A stretch of 64,000 nt of DNA from Aeromicrobium sp. (lineage in GTDB: Bacteria; Actinomycetota; Actinomycetes; Propionibacteriales; Nocardioidaceae), in contig NZ_JAGLCD010000007.1 in the NCBI RefSeq assembly GCF_023146395.1, positions 61,899 through 125,898 of the forward strand, read 5' to 3'. Below are positions 1-10,500 of the stretch, in pieces. Position 1 is the first letter of the stretch. Every line of letters begins with the position of its first letter. The notes under the pieces were generated by a model. The model made no database searches. It was given only the letters and a program-made list of their open reading frames with translations, and was not told the DNA's origin. The position numbers and the translations under genes were made by a program.

Positions 1-1402
1 CCGAGAGCGGCGACTGCGGGGAGCTCGTGTGCGGCAGCCAGCGCATCCAGTCGATCGCCGGGGTCTCGTCGGGGCTCGCGATCGCGGTCAGGACGACCTC
101 GGCGGGCGAGTGGAGCCCCGCGAGCTGCAGCACCGTGCCGCGCACCGCGTCCGCGGCCTGCTGCACCGGACCGACGATGCCGAGCGCGCCGGCCGTGAAG
201 AGCGACTCGACGACCGGGACGTCCGGGACCTCGCGGTAGCGCTCCTCGACCTCCTCGAGCAGGCGCGCGTACTTGGGCATGCCCTCGTCCATGTCGTGGG
301 CCTCCGCGACCGTGTGTCGCGACGGGAGCGTGGCAGTACCGAGACGCACGGTGAGCGCGGTCCAGTGCTCGGGCCGGCGGGTCCAGAGCAGGTCGTTGCG
401 CTCGATGCCGGCCTGGTAGACCAGGGCCACGGCCGGCACCTCCGCCTGCCGCACGCGATGCTCCTGCGGCATCGCCTCGCGCAGCCGCTGCTCGAGGACG
501 CGCAGCTGCTCGGTGAACTTCTCGGAGTCGACCGCGAGCTGCCGGTTGTTGCGCAGCTTCCGGTTGACGAAGTTGCTCGTCATCATGAGCGGCGCCATGG
601 CCACGAACAGCAACGACATCGGGTTGCCGGTGATCGTGAACATCGCGGTGCCCATGACGATCGGCGCGACCATCATGAGGAAGGGGAAGGGCGCCGGGGT
701 CGGCTCGACCGGGACGGCGGGCCGCGGGTGCTGGTGCTCGGGATACCGCTCCTCCACCCGGGGCGACCGGTTGAACGGGATCGCCCCGCCGCGGATCTCC
801 GGACTGGCCGTGACGGGCTGCTGTCCGGCGACCATCGCGAAGGACAGACGCGTGTCGCCGAGCTGGACGACCTGGCCCGGCAGCATCGCGACACGCGAGA
901 CGACCGAGCCGTCGATGACGATGCCGTTGGCCGAGTTGAGGTCGACGAGCTCGATCGTGGCCCCGACCTCGACGCGCGCGTGCCGCTTGGAGACGAACTG
1001 GTCACCGAGCACGACGTCGGCGGAGGGGTCGCGACCGAGCACGGTCGATCCCGGCGGCAGGTTGACCTGTCGCCCGGCGTCGGGCCCGGACTCGATGCGC
1101 ATCGTGGCAGCGACCTCCGTGGACCGCGACCCGCTGACCGACTCCACGACCGACACGACGCTGCCGGAGGCCACGGGGGCCTCGCCGAGCAGGCGCTCGG
1201 TCGGCAGGACGACGGGTCGTCCGTCGCCGGGCGGCGCCACCGCGAGCGTCACCTCGGCCGCACTGCGCACGGCGTCGGGCACGAGCGGGTCCTGCTCCAC
1301 GATCTCGCGCGCGACGTCGCCCACGGCCGCGGTCGGCTCGGTGATCAGGACGACGTCGGTCGTGGGTCCCGAGGTCCGCTGGAGGGAGAGCTTGAGCTTC
1401 AT
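1..1402 (-). CDS. EccC-like FtsK/SpoIIIE-family secretion ATPase with N-terminal FHA domain (3' end outside window)
   Basis: 467 residues are visible and the frame is open at base 1, so the C-terminal ATPase domains lie outside the window. Residues about 100-185 form an FHA phosphothreonine-binding domain with VLGRD (121-125), SKRHA (138-142) and LNSANG (155-160). Two adjacent hydrophobic segments follow (about 238-258 and 262-279). Next come LWTRRPEHW (339-347) and SLFTAGALGIVG (400-411), which match the membrane-anchored first half of EccC/EssC motor proteins of type VII secretion. No Walker motif is in view. The ATG shares ATGA with the stop of the RDD/FHA gene upstream, so it is probably translationally coupled. 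The FHA domain suggests recruitment or control by the Ser/Thr kinase encoded in the same operon. Family assignment is good; the secretion role is inferred. Confidence 0.75.
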   Translation of the reverse strand, partial: MKLKLSLQRTSGPTTDVVLITEPTAAVGDVAREIVEQDPLVPDAVRSAAEVTLAVAPPGDGRPVVLPTERLLGEAPVASGSVVSVVESVSGSRSTEVAATMRIESGPDAGRQVNLPPGSTVLGRDPSADVVLGDQFVSKRHARVEVGATIELVDLNSANGIVIDGSVVSRVAMLPGQVVQLGDTRLSFAMVAGQQPVTASPEIRGGAIPFNRSPRVEERYPEHQHPRPAVPVEPTPAPFPFLMMVAPIVMGTAMFTITGNPMSLLFVAMAPLMMTSNFVNRKLRNNRQLAVDSEKFTEQLRVLEQRLREAMPQEHRVRQAEVPAVALVYQAGIERNDLLWTRRPEHWTALTVRLGTATLPSRHTVAEAHDMDEGMPKYARLLEEVEERYREVPDVPVVESLFTAGALGIVGPVQQAADAVRGTVLQLAGLHSPAEVVLTAIASPDETPAIDWMRWLPHTSSPQSPLS

Positions 1403-2877
1403 CCGCCGTGCTCCGCGACGAACGCGCGGTCGCCGAACCACACGGTGTCGCCGGGCTGGATCTCGAGCGGCTGACCGGGCTGCACGGCTGACTCGACTCC
1501 GTGGCTCAGCACGTGCGTGCCGTTGGTGGAGTGGAGGTCGTCCACGCGCAGGGCGCCGTCGGCCACCGTGAGCACGGCGTGGGTCTTGGACACGCTGCGC
1601 TCCGGGTCCGGCACCGCGGCCGGCAGCGCGCCGGTGTGGTCGCCGGTGTCGGGGTCACGCCCCACGACCACGGTGGAGCGCACCGCGATCCGCCGGCCGT
1701 CCTCACCGACGAGGACCCACGTGGGGCGGGTGCTGCGCCGCTGACCGACGCGGGTGGCTCCGTCGACGTCATCACCCTCGGACGGTGCGTCGAGCGGCTG
1801 CTCCTCGGCCACGGGGGTGGCCCGCCGACGACCGACGACCGGCGCAGGTTCGGCAGGTGCAGAATCGACCGGGGCCGCACCGGAGGGCTCCTCCTGCTCC
1901 GGCTCGAAGCCGGGCACCGAGGTGATGAGTCGCCCGCCCGCGGCACCCGACGGCGGGGACGACGGCGCGGCCGGGGCCACTGGCGCCGCGGGGGCAGTCG
2001 GCGCGACCGAGGCAGCCGGCGCAGCGGGGGCCGGCTGGGAGGCCGGGGCCGGGGCCACCTCGGGCTCGGGCGACGCAGGCGCCGGCAGGTCCGACGTGTC
2101 GGTCTGGGGCGCAGCGGTCTCGGGCGCACTGGTCTCGGACGCACTGGTCTCGGGCGCACTGGGCGGCGGGGGCAGCGGCAGCGGGGGAAGCACCTCGGCC
2201 GGAGGCCCCGTGGGCGGCGCCGCCGGGGGTGCCGACGGGGCTGCCGGAGCTGCCGAGGGGGGCGCGGGCACGACCGGGGCGGGCGACGCGGGGGCCTGGC
2301 TCGCTACCGCGGGCGGCGCGGAGCTGTCGAGGAGCACGGGAGGGCCGCCGAACGGAATGGGGGCCTCACGAGCGCGACGGTCGGCCGCCTCCAGGAGCGA
2401 CTCGGGGGTGGCCTTGACGACCACGGCGCCCACGGCGCTGTCGTGCCACGCCTGGCGACGCGGGTGCTTGGCGCTGAGGATCATCGCGACGAGGACCAGG
2501 AAGGGCACCGCCGCGATCAGCTGGAGCACGACGGTCCGCAGCAGTGCCTTGCCGAAGCCCAGGGGCGCCCCACCGTCGCCGCGCACGACCGACACCCCGA
2601 GCGCGAACCCGCCGATCGTGCGACCCCGCCGGGCGAGGTTGACCCACTGCACGACGAGCAGGACCACCGTGAGGAGCGTCGGGATCCCCGCGAAAAACAG
2701 CTGTCGACCGCTCGGCGAGCCGTCCTCGAGGGCCACGTAGTACAGCGCCGCAGCCGGGGCCACGAAGGCCAGGAGCAGCATCCGGTCGATCACGAAGGCC
2801 CCGAGACGGGCCCCGAGCGACGCGAACGGCCCGGTCACGGTGCCGACGCGGTTCACCTGGCTCGACGACTCGGTCAT
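1399..2877 (-). CDS. RDD-family membrane protein with C-terminal FHA domain
   Basis: 492 residues. The first 150 or so residues form an RDD domain with three or four hydrophobic segments (AFVIDRMLLLAFVAPAAALY is the first). A long Pro/Ala/Ser-rich, low-complexity linker follows, and the last 110 residues are an FHA domain with VVVGRDPDTGD, SVSKTHAVLTV and DLHSTNGTHV. The FHA end should be cytoplasmic and read phosphothreonine on partners of the locus kinase. I chose the ATG at 2877 because it overlaps the stop of the transglutaminase-like gene (ATGA); longer frames upstream are only an extension across that gene. The stop overlaps the start of the EccC-like gene in the same way. Function beyond membrane scaffold or adaptor is unknown. 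Confidence 0.8.
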   Translation of the reverse strand: MTESSSQVNRVGTVTGPFASLGARLGAFVIDRMLLLAFVAPAAALYYVALEDGSPSGRQLFFAGIPTLLTVVLLVVQWVNLARRGRTIGGFALGVSVVRGDGGAPLGFGKALLRTVVLQLIAAVPFLVLVAMILSAKHPRRQAWHDSAVGAVVVKATPESLLEAADRRAREAPIPFGGPPVLLDSSAPPAVASQAPASPAPVVPAPPSAAPAAPSAPPAAPPTGPPAEVLPPLPLPPPPSAPETSASETSAPETAAPQTDTSDLPAPASPEPEVAPAPASQPAPAAPAASVAPTAPAAPVAPAAPSSPPSGAAGGRLITSVPGFEPEQEEPSGAAPVDSAPAEPAPVVGRRRATPVAEEQPLDAPSEGDDVDGATRVGQRRSTRPTWVLVGEDGRRIAVRSTVVVGRDPDTGDHTGALPAAVPDPERSVSKTHAVLTVADGALRVDDLHSTNGTHVLSHGVESAVQPGQPLEIQPGDTVWFGDRAFVAEHGG

Positions 2878-5294
2878 GAGGTCCCCTTCCCTCTGCGCTG
2901 GTGCTGGCGACGTCGCAGCGCCGCCGCACGGTCCGCACCCCAGCGGGCGGGGCCGGACCGTCGTGCGAATCGTGCCAGACCCACGGCCCGCGAGCGCGCT
3001 CGGCGGGCGAGGTCGGCCCACGGAATGCTGGCCGGCGAGAGCACCGCGATCCAGCGCCGCCACCATGGCACGGACGTGCGCATCCGTACCAGGGCGGTGT
3101 GGACGTCGTCCCAGTAGGACTCGACCTCGTCCGGCGTGGGCTGGCCCGGCGCGAAGACGTGCCGGTCGGCGACGGAGGCGAGCCGCGGAGCCTCAGCGTC
3201 GGGGAACCGTCCGTCGAGCACCAGGCCGTTCTGGTAGCGCGTGTTGCTGACCGGCAGGCGCACCCCCAGGTCTCGGGCCCGGTCGGTGACCTCGCGCCAG
3301 CCGCCGCTGAGCTGGACGACTGGGTCGCCCGCCCGTCGCCGCCGGTTGCGCCGCAGCCGCTTGGCCAGCAGCAGGCCCCAGATCGGCGACAGCAGCAGCA
3401 AGAGCTTGAGCAGGTCGACGAGGTAGCCCAGGATCGTCAGGATCAGGCCCCACAGGTCGAAGCCCGTGTTCTCGCCGGCACCCTGCGGGGGTGCCTGGTC
3501 GGCCTCGCCCGGCTCCTGGGGCACCTCCGGCGGCTGGGGCAGGTAGGGCTGCGGCACCGGGTCCGGCTCCTCCTGCTCCTCCTTGAGGATCTGGTCGTCC
3601 GGCGGAGTCGGTTGCAACGGCACCCAGCCCAGACCGTCGAGCGCGACCTCGACCCAGGCGTGCATGTCGTCGCCCGTGACCTGGCCGCTCGCCGGGACCT
3701 CGGCCCCGATCACGACCCGGGCCGGCACGCTGAGGTTCTGCAGGGCGACGCCGAGTGCCGCCGCGTACTGCTCGTCGTTGCCGACCATCTGGCGCGGACG
3801 CTCGACCAGGTCCGTGATCCGCTTGACGCCGTGGCCCGCCGCCGAGGGATAGCCGCTCGGCTTGCCGTCGCTGTAGAACCCGTCGTCCTTGAAACGCTGC
3901 GCCAACAGCTGGGCCGTGGCCCCGTCGCCGCCGGGCGCGGCGGCGTCACCGATCCAGCTCTCGACGAGCTTGGCGAGGTTCTCCGGCACGCCGACGGGGG
4001 CCTCGAGGTCGACCCCCTGCTGTCGCGCGGCGTCGGCGACCTCGTCCTCGGAGAACGCCTCGGGCAGCACGGTCTCGTACTGGTACTCGACGCCGGGCGC
4101 GACCCCGCCGACCTGGGCGACCGTGCCGGTCGCCACGTTGTGGAGCACGCGTGCCGACCGCTCCCCGTCGACGTCGCCACCGACGTCGCGCACCGTGACG
4201 GTCTGGCTGTCCCCGACCGAGGGCACCCAGACTCCCGTGTACTGGTCGATCCGCACCGTGACCTCGGTCGTGTCGCCCGACACGAGACCGTCGCTGAACC
4301 GCACGAACGTGCCCGAGGCGTCGCCCGAGCCGGCGCCCCCGGTGACGTTCCACACGATGCCGTCGAAGTAGTCCATCGTCGCGACCCGCACGAGCGTTCC
4401 GCCCTCGAGACCCTCGACCTGGAACATCGGCGTGTTCTTGAGGTTGAGCTGGTCGGTGTAGGCCCGGAACTTCGAGAGCGGGCTCGGGTAGTCGCGCGGG
4501 TCGAACGGTGGGTCGACGTGATCGCGCAGCACCTCGCGCTGGGGCGGGTCGGTCAGGCCCGTGACGCCGACCGCGGCACCGCCCACGAGCGCCAGGGTGA
4601 GCGCCCCGAGCAGTCCCCGTCGCACCCACGCGGCCCGCGACCCGGTCATCGACCGCCAGCGGACCCAGAGCAGCAGGAGCACCGCGAGGCCGACGCCGCG
4701 CAGCGTCGTGTGGGTCGTGAGGGCCGTGCCGAACGCCGAGGAGACCGCCAGGACGGCCAGGATCACGAGGGCGGCGGCACCGGGCCAGCGGCTGCGCCAG
4801 ACCGCGATGCCGGCCAGGACGCCGCCGAGCAGACCCACGACCCAGGGCACGACGAGCACGTTGCCGCTGCTGCCGAGCGGGGCGACCAGGGTCAGCGAGT
4901 CGCGCCAGGCGTCGACGATCCCCGTGAGCAGCGTGCGGATCGCGTCAGGGCTCGGCGCGACGCCACCCGCGGCGACCTCGGGGGTGGCCAGAGCCGGCCC
5001 GACGAGCAGGTAGACCAGCACCAGGACCCCCGCGGTGGGCCACGCTCCGAGCCGCGCCACGCGCGAGAGCAGTGCGACGAGCAGGCCGAGCAGGAGGCCG
5101 CCCCCGACGGCGAGCGCCCACCGCGTCCCGCCGTAGGCATCGGCGAGCGGGCTGGCGGCGACCAGGCCCAGCCCGAGCAGAGCCACGAGATCGAGCACGA
5201 CGAGCGGCGCGGTCAGGCGACGGTCGCGCAGCTCGGACGTCTGCAGCGTCCGAGCGCGGCTGACCCGGTCGGCCGTGCTCGTGCCGGTGCTCAT
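2874..5294 (-). CDS. TgpA-like transglutaminase-fold membrane protein, catalytic triad apparently lost
   Basis: 806 residues. There is a DUF3488/TgpA-type N-terminus with about seven hydrophobic segments up to residue 245, an extracytoplasmic region, a transglutaminase-like core (about 470-565), a Pro/Glu-rich stretch (565-605), another membrane segment near 612-645 and a basic cytoplasmic C-terminal domain. Active family members use a Cys-His-Asp triad. Here the Cys position reads GNDEQYA (Asp507), His is kept in MHAWVEV (His545), and the Asp of the GW..-DPT motif is Gln561 (GWVPLQPTPP). I infer a pseudoenzyme that binds rather than cuts or cross-links. It lies in the usual MoxR-DUF58-TgpA order, with 4-bp overlaps on both sides. 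Confidence 0.85.
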   Translation of the reverse strand: MSTGTSTADRVSRARTLQTSELRDRRLTAPLVVLDLVALLGLGLVAASPLADAYGGTRWALAVGGGLLLGLLVALLSRVARLGAWPTAGVLVLVYLLVGPALATPEVAAGGVAPSPDAIRTLLTGIVDAWRDSLTLVAPLGSSGNVLVVPWVVGLLGGVLAGIAVWRSRWPGAAALVILAVLAVSSAFGTALTTHTTLRGVGLAVLLLLWVRWRSMTGSRAAWVRRGLLGALTLALVGGAAVGVTGLTDPPQREVLRDHVDPPFDPRDYPSPLSKFRAYTDQLNLKNTPMFQVEGLEGGTLVRVATMDYFDGIVWNVTGGAGSGDASGTFVRFSDGLVSGDTTEVTVRIDQYTGVWVPSVGDSQTVTVRDVGGDVDGERSARVLHNVATGTVAQVGGVAPGVEYQYETVLPEAFSEDEVADAARQQGVDLEAPVGVPENLAKLVESWIGDAAAPGGDGATAQLLAQRFKDDGFYSDGKPSGYPSAAGHGVKRITDLVERPRQMVGNDEQYAAALGVALQNLSVPARVVIGAEVPASGQVTGDDMHAWVEVALDGLGWVPLQPTPPDDQILKEEQEEPDPVPQPYLPQPPEVPQEPGEADQAPPQGAGENTGFDLWGLILTILGYLVDLLKLLLLLSPIWGLLLAKRLRRNRRRRAGDPVVQLSGGWREVTDRARDLGVRLPVSNTRYQNGLVLDGRFPDAEAPRLASVADRHVFAPGQPTPDEVESYWDDVHTALVRMRTSVPWWRRWIAVLSPASIPWADLARRARSRAVGLARFARRSGPARWGADRAAALRRRQHQRRGKGTS

Positions 5295-6562
5295 GTCGCG
5301 AGCCTTCGCATCGTGGTCGCCAGGTCGTCGAGCTCGCCCAGGACCGCGACGTCGACGTCACCCATGGGGTGGATCTGGGACTGCGCGCCGGGGCGCGCCT
5401 GCACCACGATCGTGCGCACGTCGATCGGCAGGAAGCGGCGGGCGCGGCGGATCTCGGCGGGATCGACGAGCGCCCCGCACACGAGCACCGCGACGCTGGC
5501 TCCCGTGACCTCGCGCACGAGTCGGCGCACGAGCTCCGACAGCCGCGGCGACGTGGCCTCGTAGGCGACCCCAGAGAGCTGGTCGAGCCACTGCTGCACC
5601 GTCGGCGTGCGGAGCCGTCGGGTCGACGTGGACCCGCTGAGGGTCTGCCCCTCCCCCAGGCACTGCACCCCGAGCGAGCCGGCGACCGAGACGGCGAGCT
5701 CGAACTCCTCGTCGGAGGCGTAGTCGTCCAGCCGGGTGCTGAGCGCCACGAGCAGGTGCGAGCGGCGGGTCTCCTCGAACTGGCGCACCATCAGCGTGCC
5801 GGTGCGGGCGCTGGACTTCCAGTGGATGTACCGGCGGTCGTCACCGGGCACGTACGGGCGCAGGGCGTGGAAGGCGACGTCGCTGTCGGAGAGCTTGCGC
5901 ACCGTCTGGCCCTCGAGGTCGCGGATCAGGCCGGTGGCCGAGCTCTCGAGGCGCACCGTGCGCGGGTGAACGTAGAGCTCGTGCTCCCTGGTCAAGGGCT
6001 GCTCCCGGCGAAAGAGCGTGAACGGATCGGCCCGCACCGACAGGACGGGGCCGACCGGGATGATCGCGCGGCGATGGGTCGGGATCGCGAAGAGCTCCTC
6101 CCGCTCGTCGCCGACCCGCATCGACGTGACGTGGAACGCGGCGCTGGCCCGCCCCACCGGCAGCTCGACCGTGACGGGCAGGCTGCGGCGGCGCGACCGG
6201 TTGCTGACGACGATCGCCCCGTTGGCGCGCTCGCCCACGACGACCCGGTCTCGGCCGAGGTCGAAGCGCGCCGACAGCTGATGGCGCCCGAGCACGAACA
6301 GCGCACAGACGGCCAGCAGCGCGAGCCCGAGCCAGAAGCCCAGCACGAGCTCGCGCCACCCGAGCCGCCAGCCGACGAGGCCGGCGGTGAGGGCCGCCAC
6401 CGCGACCGCAGCAGCCGCCTCGCTCGTGACGTCGGTGACGGGCTGCAGCCAGCGTCGCGGGGTCGCCGTGAGGCGGGCCAGGCGGTCGCGGGTGCCCAGC
6501 GCGAGATGACGGACACGCCGTCGCGCGCCCGTGATCCGCTGCTCAGCCCCCGTCGCTGTCAT
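5291..6562 (-). CDS. DUF58 domain protein
   Basis: 423 residues, membrane-anchored by two hydrophobic segments near residues 50-90, followed by a beta-rich segment and the DUF58 core. The signature DDRRYIHWKSSARTGTLMV is clear, and the C-terminal part resembles a von Willebrand A-like fold. DUF58 proteins nearly always accompany MoxR ATPases and TgpA-type transglutaminase-like proteins, as here; the trio is thought to act as a chaperone or assembly module for envelope proteins. I start it at the ATG at 6562, which overlaps the moxR stop (ATGA), instead of at the much longer open frame that runs through moxR and into the surface-protein gene in a non-coding frame. The stop overlaps the next gene by 4 bp. 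Confidence 0.88.
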   Translation of the reverse strand: MTATGAEQRITGARRRVRHLALGTRDRLARLTATPRRWLQPVTDVTSEAAAAVAVAALTAGLVGWRLGWRELVLGFWLGLALLAVCALFVLGRHQLSARFDLGRDRVVVGERANGAIVVSNRSRRRSLPVTVELPVGRASAAFHVTSMRVGDEREELFAIPTHRRAIIPVGPVLSVRADPFTLFRREQPLTREHELYVHPRTVRLESSATGLIRDLEGQTVRKLSDSDVAFHALRPYVPGDDRRYIHWKSSARTGTLMVRQFEETRRSHLLVALSTRLDDYASDEEFELAVSVAGSLGVQCLGEGQTLSGSTSTRRLRTPTVQQWLDQLSGVAYEATSPRLSELVRRLVREVTGASVAVLVCGALVDPAEIRRARRFLPIDVRTIVVQARPGAQSQIHPMGDVDVAVLGELDDLATTMRRLAT

Positions 6563-7530
6563 CCCGCCGCGCGCTCCTGCGGAGCCGGGATCGTGTCGAG
6601 CAGGCGCTGCACGACCGCCTCGGTCGTCAGGCCGCGGAACTCCTCCTCCGGATCGAGCACCATCCGGTGCGCGAGCGCGGGGCTGGCGAGGACCTTGATG
6701 TCGTCGGGCAGCACGTAGTGGCGCCCCGACGCCGCGGCCCAGACCTTGGCGACCCGGATCAGGGCCAGGCCCGCCCGGACGCTGCAGCCGAGCTGCACCT
6801 CGGGTGCGCTGCGCGTCTCGGCGAGCAGCGTCGTGACGTACTCCAGCACGACGTCGTCGACGTGCACCCGCGCGGCCAGGTCGATCATCGAGGCGACGGC
6901 CTCGGTCGTGATGAGCGGCTCGAGCTCGCTCGCCGAGGCCTTGGTGGCCGTGGCCGCGAGGATCTTCAGCGTGCTGGCGTGGTCGGGGTAGCCCAGCGTC
7001 GTCTTCATGAGGAAGCGGTCGAGCTGGGCCTCGGGCAGCCGGTAGGTGCCGGCCTGCTCGATCGGGTTCATCGTGGCGATGACCATGAACGGGCGGCCGA
7101 CGCGGTGCGTGATGCCGTCGACCGTGACCTGCCCCTCCTCCATGACTTCGAGGAGGGCCGACTGCGTCTTCGGCGAGGCACGGTTGATCTCGTCGGCCAG
7201 CAGGATGTTGGTGAACACCGGACCCGGGTGGAACTCGAACTTCTCGGTGCGCTGGTCGAAGATCGTGACGCCCGTGACGTCGCTGGGCAGCAGGTCGGGC
7301 GTGAACTGGATGCGGCTCTGGTCGCCCTTCAGCGTCTGGGCCATGGCGCGGGCCAGCGAGGTCTTGCCCGTGCCCGGGAAGTCCTCCAGGAGCAGGTGGC
7401 CCTCGGCCAGCAGGCAGGCCATCGCGAGCTGGACCTGGTGGGTCTTGCCCACGACGGCCTGCTCGACGTTGCCGACGAGCTGGCTGAACGTCGTGGCGAA
7501 CCACTGCGTCTGGTCGGGGGTGAGGGTCAT
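6559..7530 (-). CDS. MoxR-family AAA+ ATPase
   Basis: 323 residues, the normal MoxR length. Walker A is PGTGKTS (52-58), Walker B is in LLADEINRA, and sensor 1 is in VIATMNPIEQAGTY, followed by an arginine-finger region (PEAQLDRFLM). MoxR ATPases are chaperone-like motors that mature or activate protein complexes and work with VWA/DUF58 partners; the next gene downstream encodes one. A clear ribosome-binding site (AAGGAG) lies 10 bases before the ATG, and the gap to the giant surface-protein gene is 11 bp, so it is part of the same transcript. In this locus its likely client is the giant protein or the secretion machine; that is inference. Confidence 0.93.
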   Translation of the reverse strand: MTLTPDQTQWFATTFSQLVGNVEQAVVGKTHQVQLAMACLLAEGHLLLEDFPGTGKTSLARAMAQTLKGDQSRIQFTPDLLPSDVTGVTIFDQRTEKFEFHPGPVFTNILLADEINRASPKTQSALLEVMEEGQVTVDGITHRVGRPFMVIATMNPIEQAGTYRLPEAQLDRFLMKTTLGYPDHASTLKILAATATKASASELEPLITTEAVASMIDLAARVHVDDVVLEYVTTLLAETRSAPEVQLGCSVRAGLALIRVAKVWAAASGRHYVLPDDIKVLASPALAHRMVLDPEEEFRGLTTEAVVQRLLDTIPAPQERAAG

Positions 7531-7541
7531 CGATGAGCTCC

Positions 7542-10500
7542 TTAGGTTCCAGGGCAGCGCTGGAAGGTGACGCGATTAGACTGGTAGACCTGGCCGGTCG
7601 AGTTGTTGACCAGCTGGGCGTAGTAGCGGTTGCTCCCGCCGCCCGGGGCGCAGGCCGATCCGAACTCGCGAACCTGGTTGTTCGAGGCCGTGACCGTGCG
7701 CTGCTCGGTCCCGTCGAGCAGGGTTCCGTCGACGTCCTTGCGCAGCGACATCGTGTAGTTGCCGTTCGGCAGGTCGTCACCGTTGATCCGGACCTCGGGG
7801 AAGCCGAACCGGGTGCCGCCGGTGTACCCGGTGGTGACCGTCGGGTTGAAGTCCTCGGTCGTGGCTGCCGCCGACCGGGGGTCGGACTTGCGACCCTCGG
7901 AGTCGACCGTGCGGACGTCGATCGTGTGCCGCGAACCGGGCTCGTAGCCCGTGCCACGGAAGCTCGTGCCGTTCGTCGACCGCCAGGTGCCGCCGTCGAT
8001 GCGGTACTCGAAGCCGGAGATGGGCCGGCCGTTGGTGGCCGGCCGCGACCAGGAGTAGTTGATCGCGGTACGTCCGTCGCGACTGGCCTGGACGTTGGTC
8101 GGCGCGTTGGGCGGACCGTTGGGGCGGATGTTGTTCCAGGTGTTGGACTGCGCACCCGGCAGCGATCCGTTGTCGCCGCTGAGCGGCACGATGGAGACGT
8201 TGTAGCCGCTCTCGCTGTTGGCCACGCCGGTCACCGTCAGCGTCGTCGCGGCACCCTCGGCCTGGGTCGGCGCGTTGACGGTCTTGGTGCCGCCCGCGCC
8301 GGAGACCCGGTAGGCGCGCACGGGGTAGCCGCCGTTGTCGGCCGGGGTCACGATCTGCAGGTCGAACCGGCCGTCGCCCTCGGTGGCACCGGTGATCCGC
8401 GGCTCGCTCGCCGGCCCGAAGGGCTTGACCGCGTTGGACTGCGGACTTGGGCTCGGGCTCCAGCCGGCGCGGTTGCGCGCCTCGATCGCGAAGGAGTAGT
8501 CGATGCCGTTCTCGACGCCGTTGTAGGTGCGCGACGTCGTGCCCGCCGGCAGCTCCTCGGTGCGCAGGACCGACCCGTTCGCGTACGTCACGAGCCGGTA
8601 GCCCGCGATGGGGTCACCGTTGTCGTCCGACGGCTCCCACAGGGCCCGGATCGTCTTGCCGCCGTCGGCGCCGTTGCTCAGCGCCTCGGCCACGGGTGCC
8701 CGCATGACGGCCGGCTTGCCGAACGGGGCCACGGCGGCCGACGACGGTGAGAACTGCTGCTGCGTCGGCGTCTTGTTGATCGCGCGGATCTGGAACTGGT
8801 AGGTCGTGCCGTTCGTGAGCCCGGCCCACGTGTACGAGGTCGAGCCACCGGGGACCGACTGCGACTGCCCCGACCCGACCATCTTGATCTCGTACGACGT
8901 CACGGCCGAGCCCTCGTTGCCCGGCGGCGTCCAGGAGAGCCGGAGCTGGCCGTCCATCGCGGTCGGCTCGATCGCGATCTGCGGCGGAGCCATGACGTCG
9001 GGCATCTTGTCGGGCGTGACCGGCGCGGACGCGGCACTCGGATCACTGTCGCCGACCCGGTTCACCGCCACCACCGTGAACGTGTACGCGTCACCGGGGT
9101 TGAGGCCCCCGATCGTGCACGTGGTCGACGCGCACTCCTGGCTGACTCCGCCCGATCCGGTGACCCGGTAGGTCGTGATGGGGGCGCCCCGGTCGTTGGG
9201 CGCCGACCAGGTCAGCACGACCGAACGGGCCTCGGTCGTGGTCACCTGGGGGCGACCGGGCGCCTCGGGACGGCCGGCGACCGTGACGGTCGCCCGCCCG
9301 ACGACGTCGCGCAAGGAGTCGCCCGAGGCGTCCGAGACCGTGAACTTGACCGACACGACGCCGAACGTGTCGGCCCTCGGGGTCACCGTGAACTCGGTGC
9401 CCCGCTCGCCGGAGATCGTGCCCTCACCGGACTCGACCTGCACCTGCGAGACCCGGAGCGGTTCGTCGTCGTCGGCGTAGGGGTTGGTCGCGAAGTCGGC
9501 GACGTCGATCGTCACGGGATCGCCCGCCGTGGCGTCGACGCGGATCGGTGCGACGACGATGGGCGGCCGGGTGGAGCTCGAGACCGTCACGAGCACCTGG
9601 CCCGGCACCTGCACCGTGCCGTCGTCGACCACGACGTCGACCGTGGCGGTGTCGCCCGTCGCGGCGCCGTCCTGGGCCGAGACCTCGATGACCGTGCTGC
9701 CGTCCATGTCGGCGTCGACCGGCCCCTCGACCCCGGTGACCTCGAAGCTGAGGTCGTCGTCGTTGAGGTCCGTCGCCGCGTTCACCAGGTCGAGCCGCGA
9801 GGGCTCGCCGTCGTCGGAGACGACCATCCGCACCGTGCGCATCGTGGGGGGCACGTTGCCGTCGGGCGTGACGTCGATCGGGATCGTCAGGAGGGCTCGC
9901 TTGCCGTCGGGATCGTTCAGGCCGTCGCCGTCGGTGACCTCGACCGTGACCGAGGCGGGGCCGACGTAGTCGGCCTGCGGCGTGAAGACCACGCGGTCGT
10001 CCTGGCCGTCGCGCACCAGGGGCGAGCCGTCGGAGCGCTGCGCCGTGATGACGTCCTGCGTCGTGAGCACGGGCGTGCGTCCGTCCCGGACGAGGATGAC
10101 GTCGGCGAGCTCGATCTCGATCGGGGTGTTGACCGGCGTCTCGAGCGGCACCGCCGTCGGGTCGACCGTCGGCGGGGCGCTGTCGGTGCCGGACACGAAC
10201 ACGAAGCCGTAGGCGACCTGGTCGTCGGCGTCGGTGACCTTGTAGGCGACGACCTGGTCCTCGGCGGCGAGCGTGACCTCGAGCTGGCGACCCTTGACCC
10301 GGCTCACGTCGGCGTCGATCGCCTCGATCTCCAGGTCCTCGAGCCGGCCGTCCAGGTCTCCGTCGTTCTCCAGGACGTCGACGAGCGCCGTGTCACCGGC
10401 CTTCTTGCCCGTGACCTCGGCGAGGTCGGCCGAGTCGTCGCGCACGATGGGAGCGTGGAACGGGGCGTCCTCGCTGGCGCTGAGGACGAAGAACGCGGTG

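Noticed and set aside
29..5564. Long plus-strand open frames (29-1474, 1501-3117, 2901-5564)
   Set aside because: They are antisense to well-supported minus-strand genes, are Arg/Gly/Asp-rich and show no family pattern: the usual high-GC shadow frames.
5291..8155. 954-codon minus-strand frame as one protein
   Set aside because: Only the last 423 codons (DUF58) are real; the remainder lies antiframe over moxR and the surface-protein gene.
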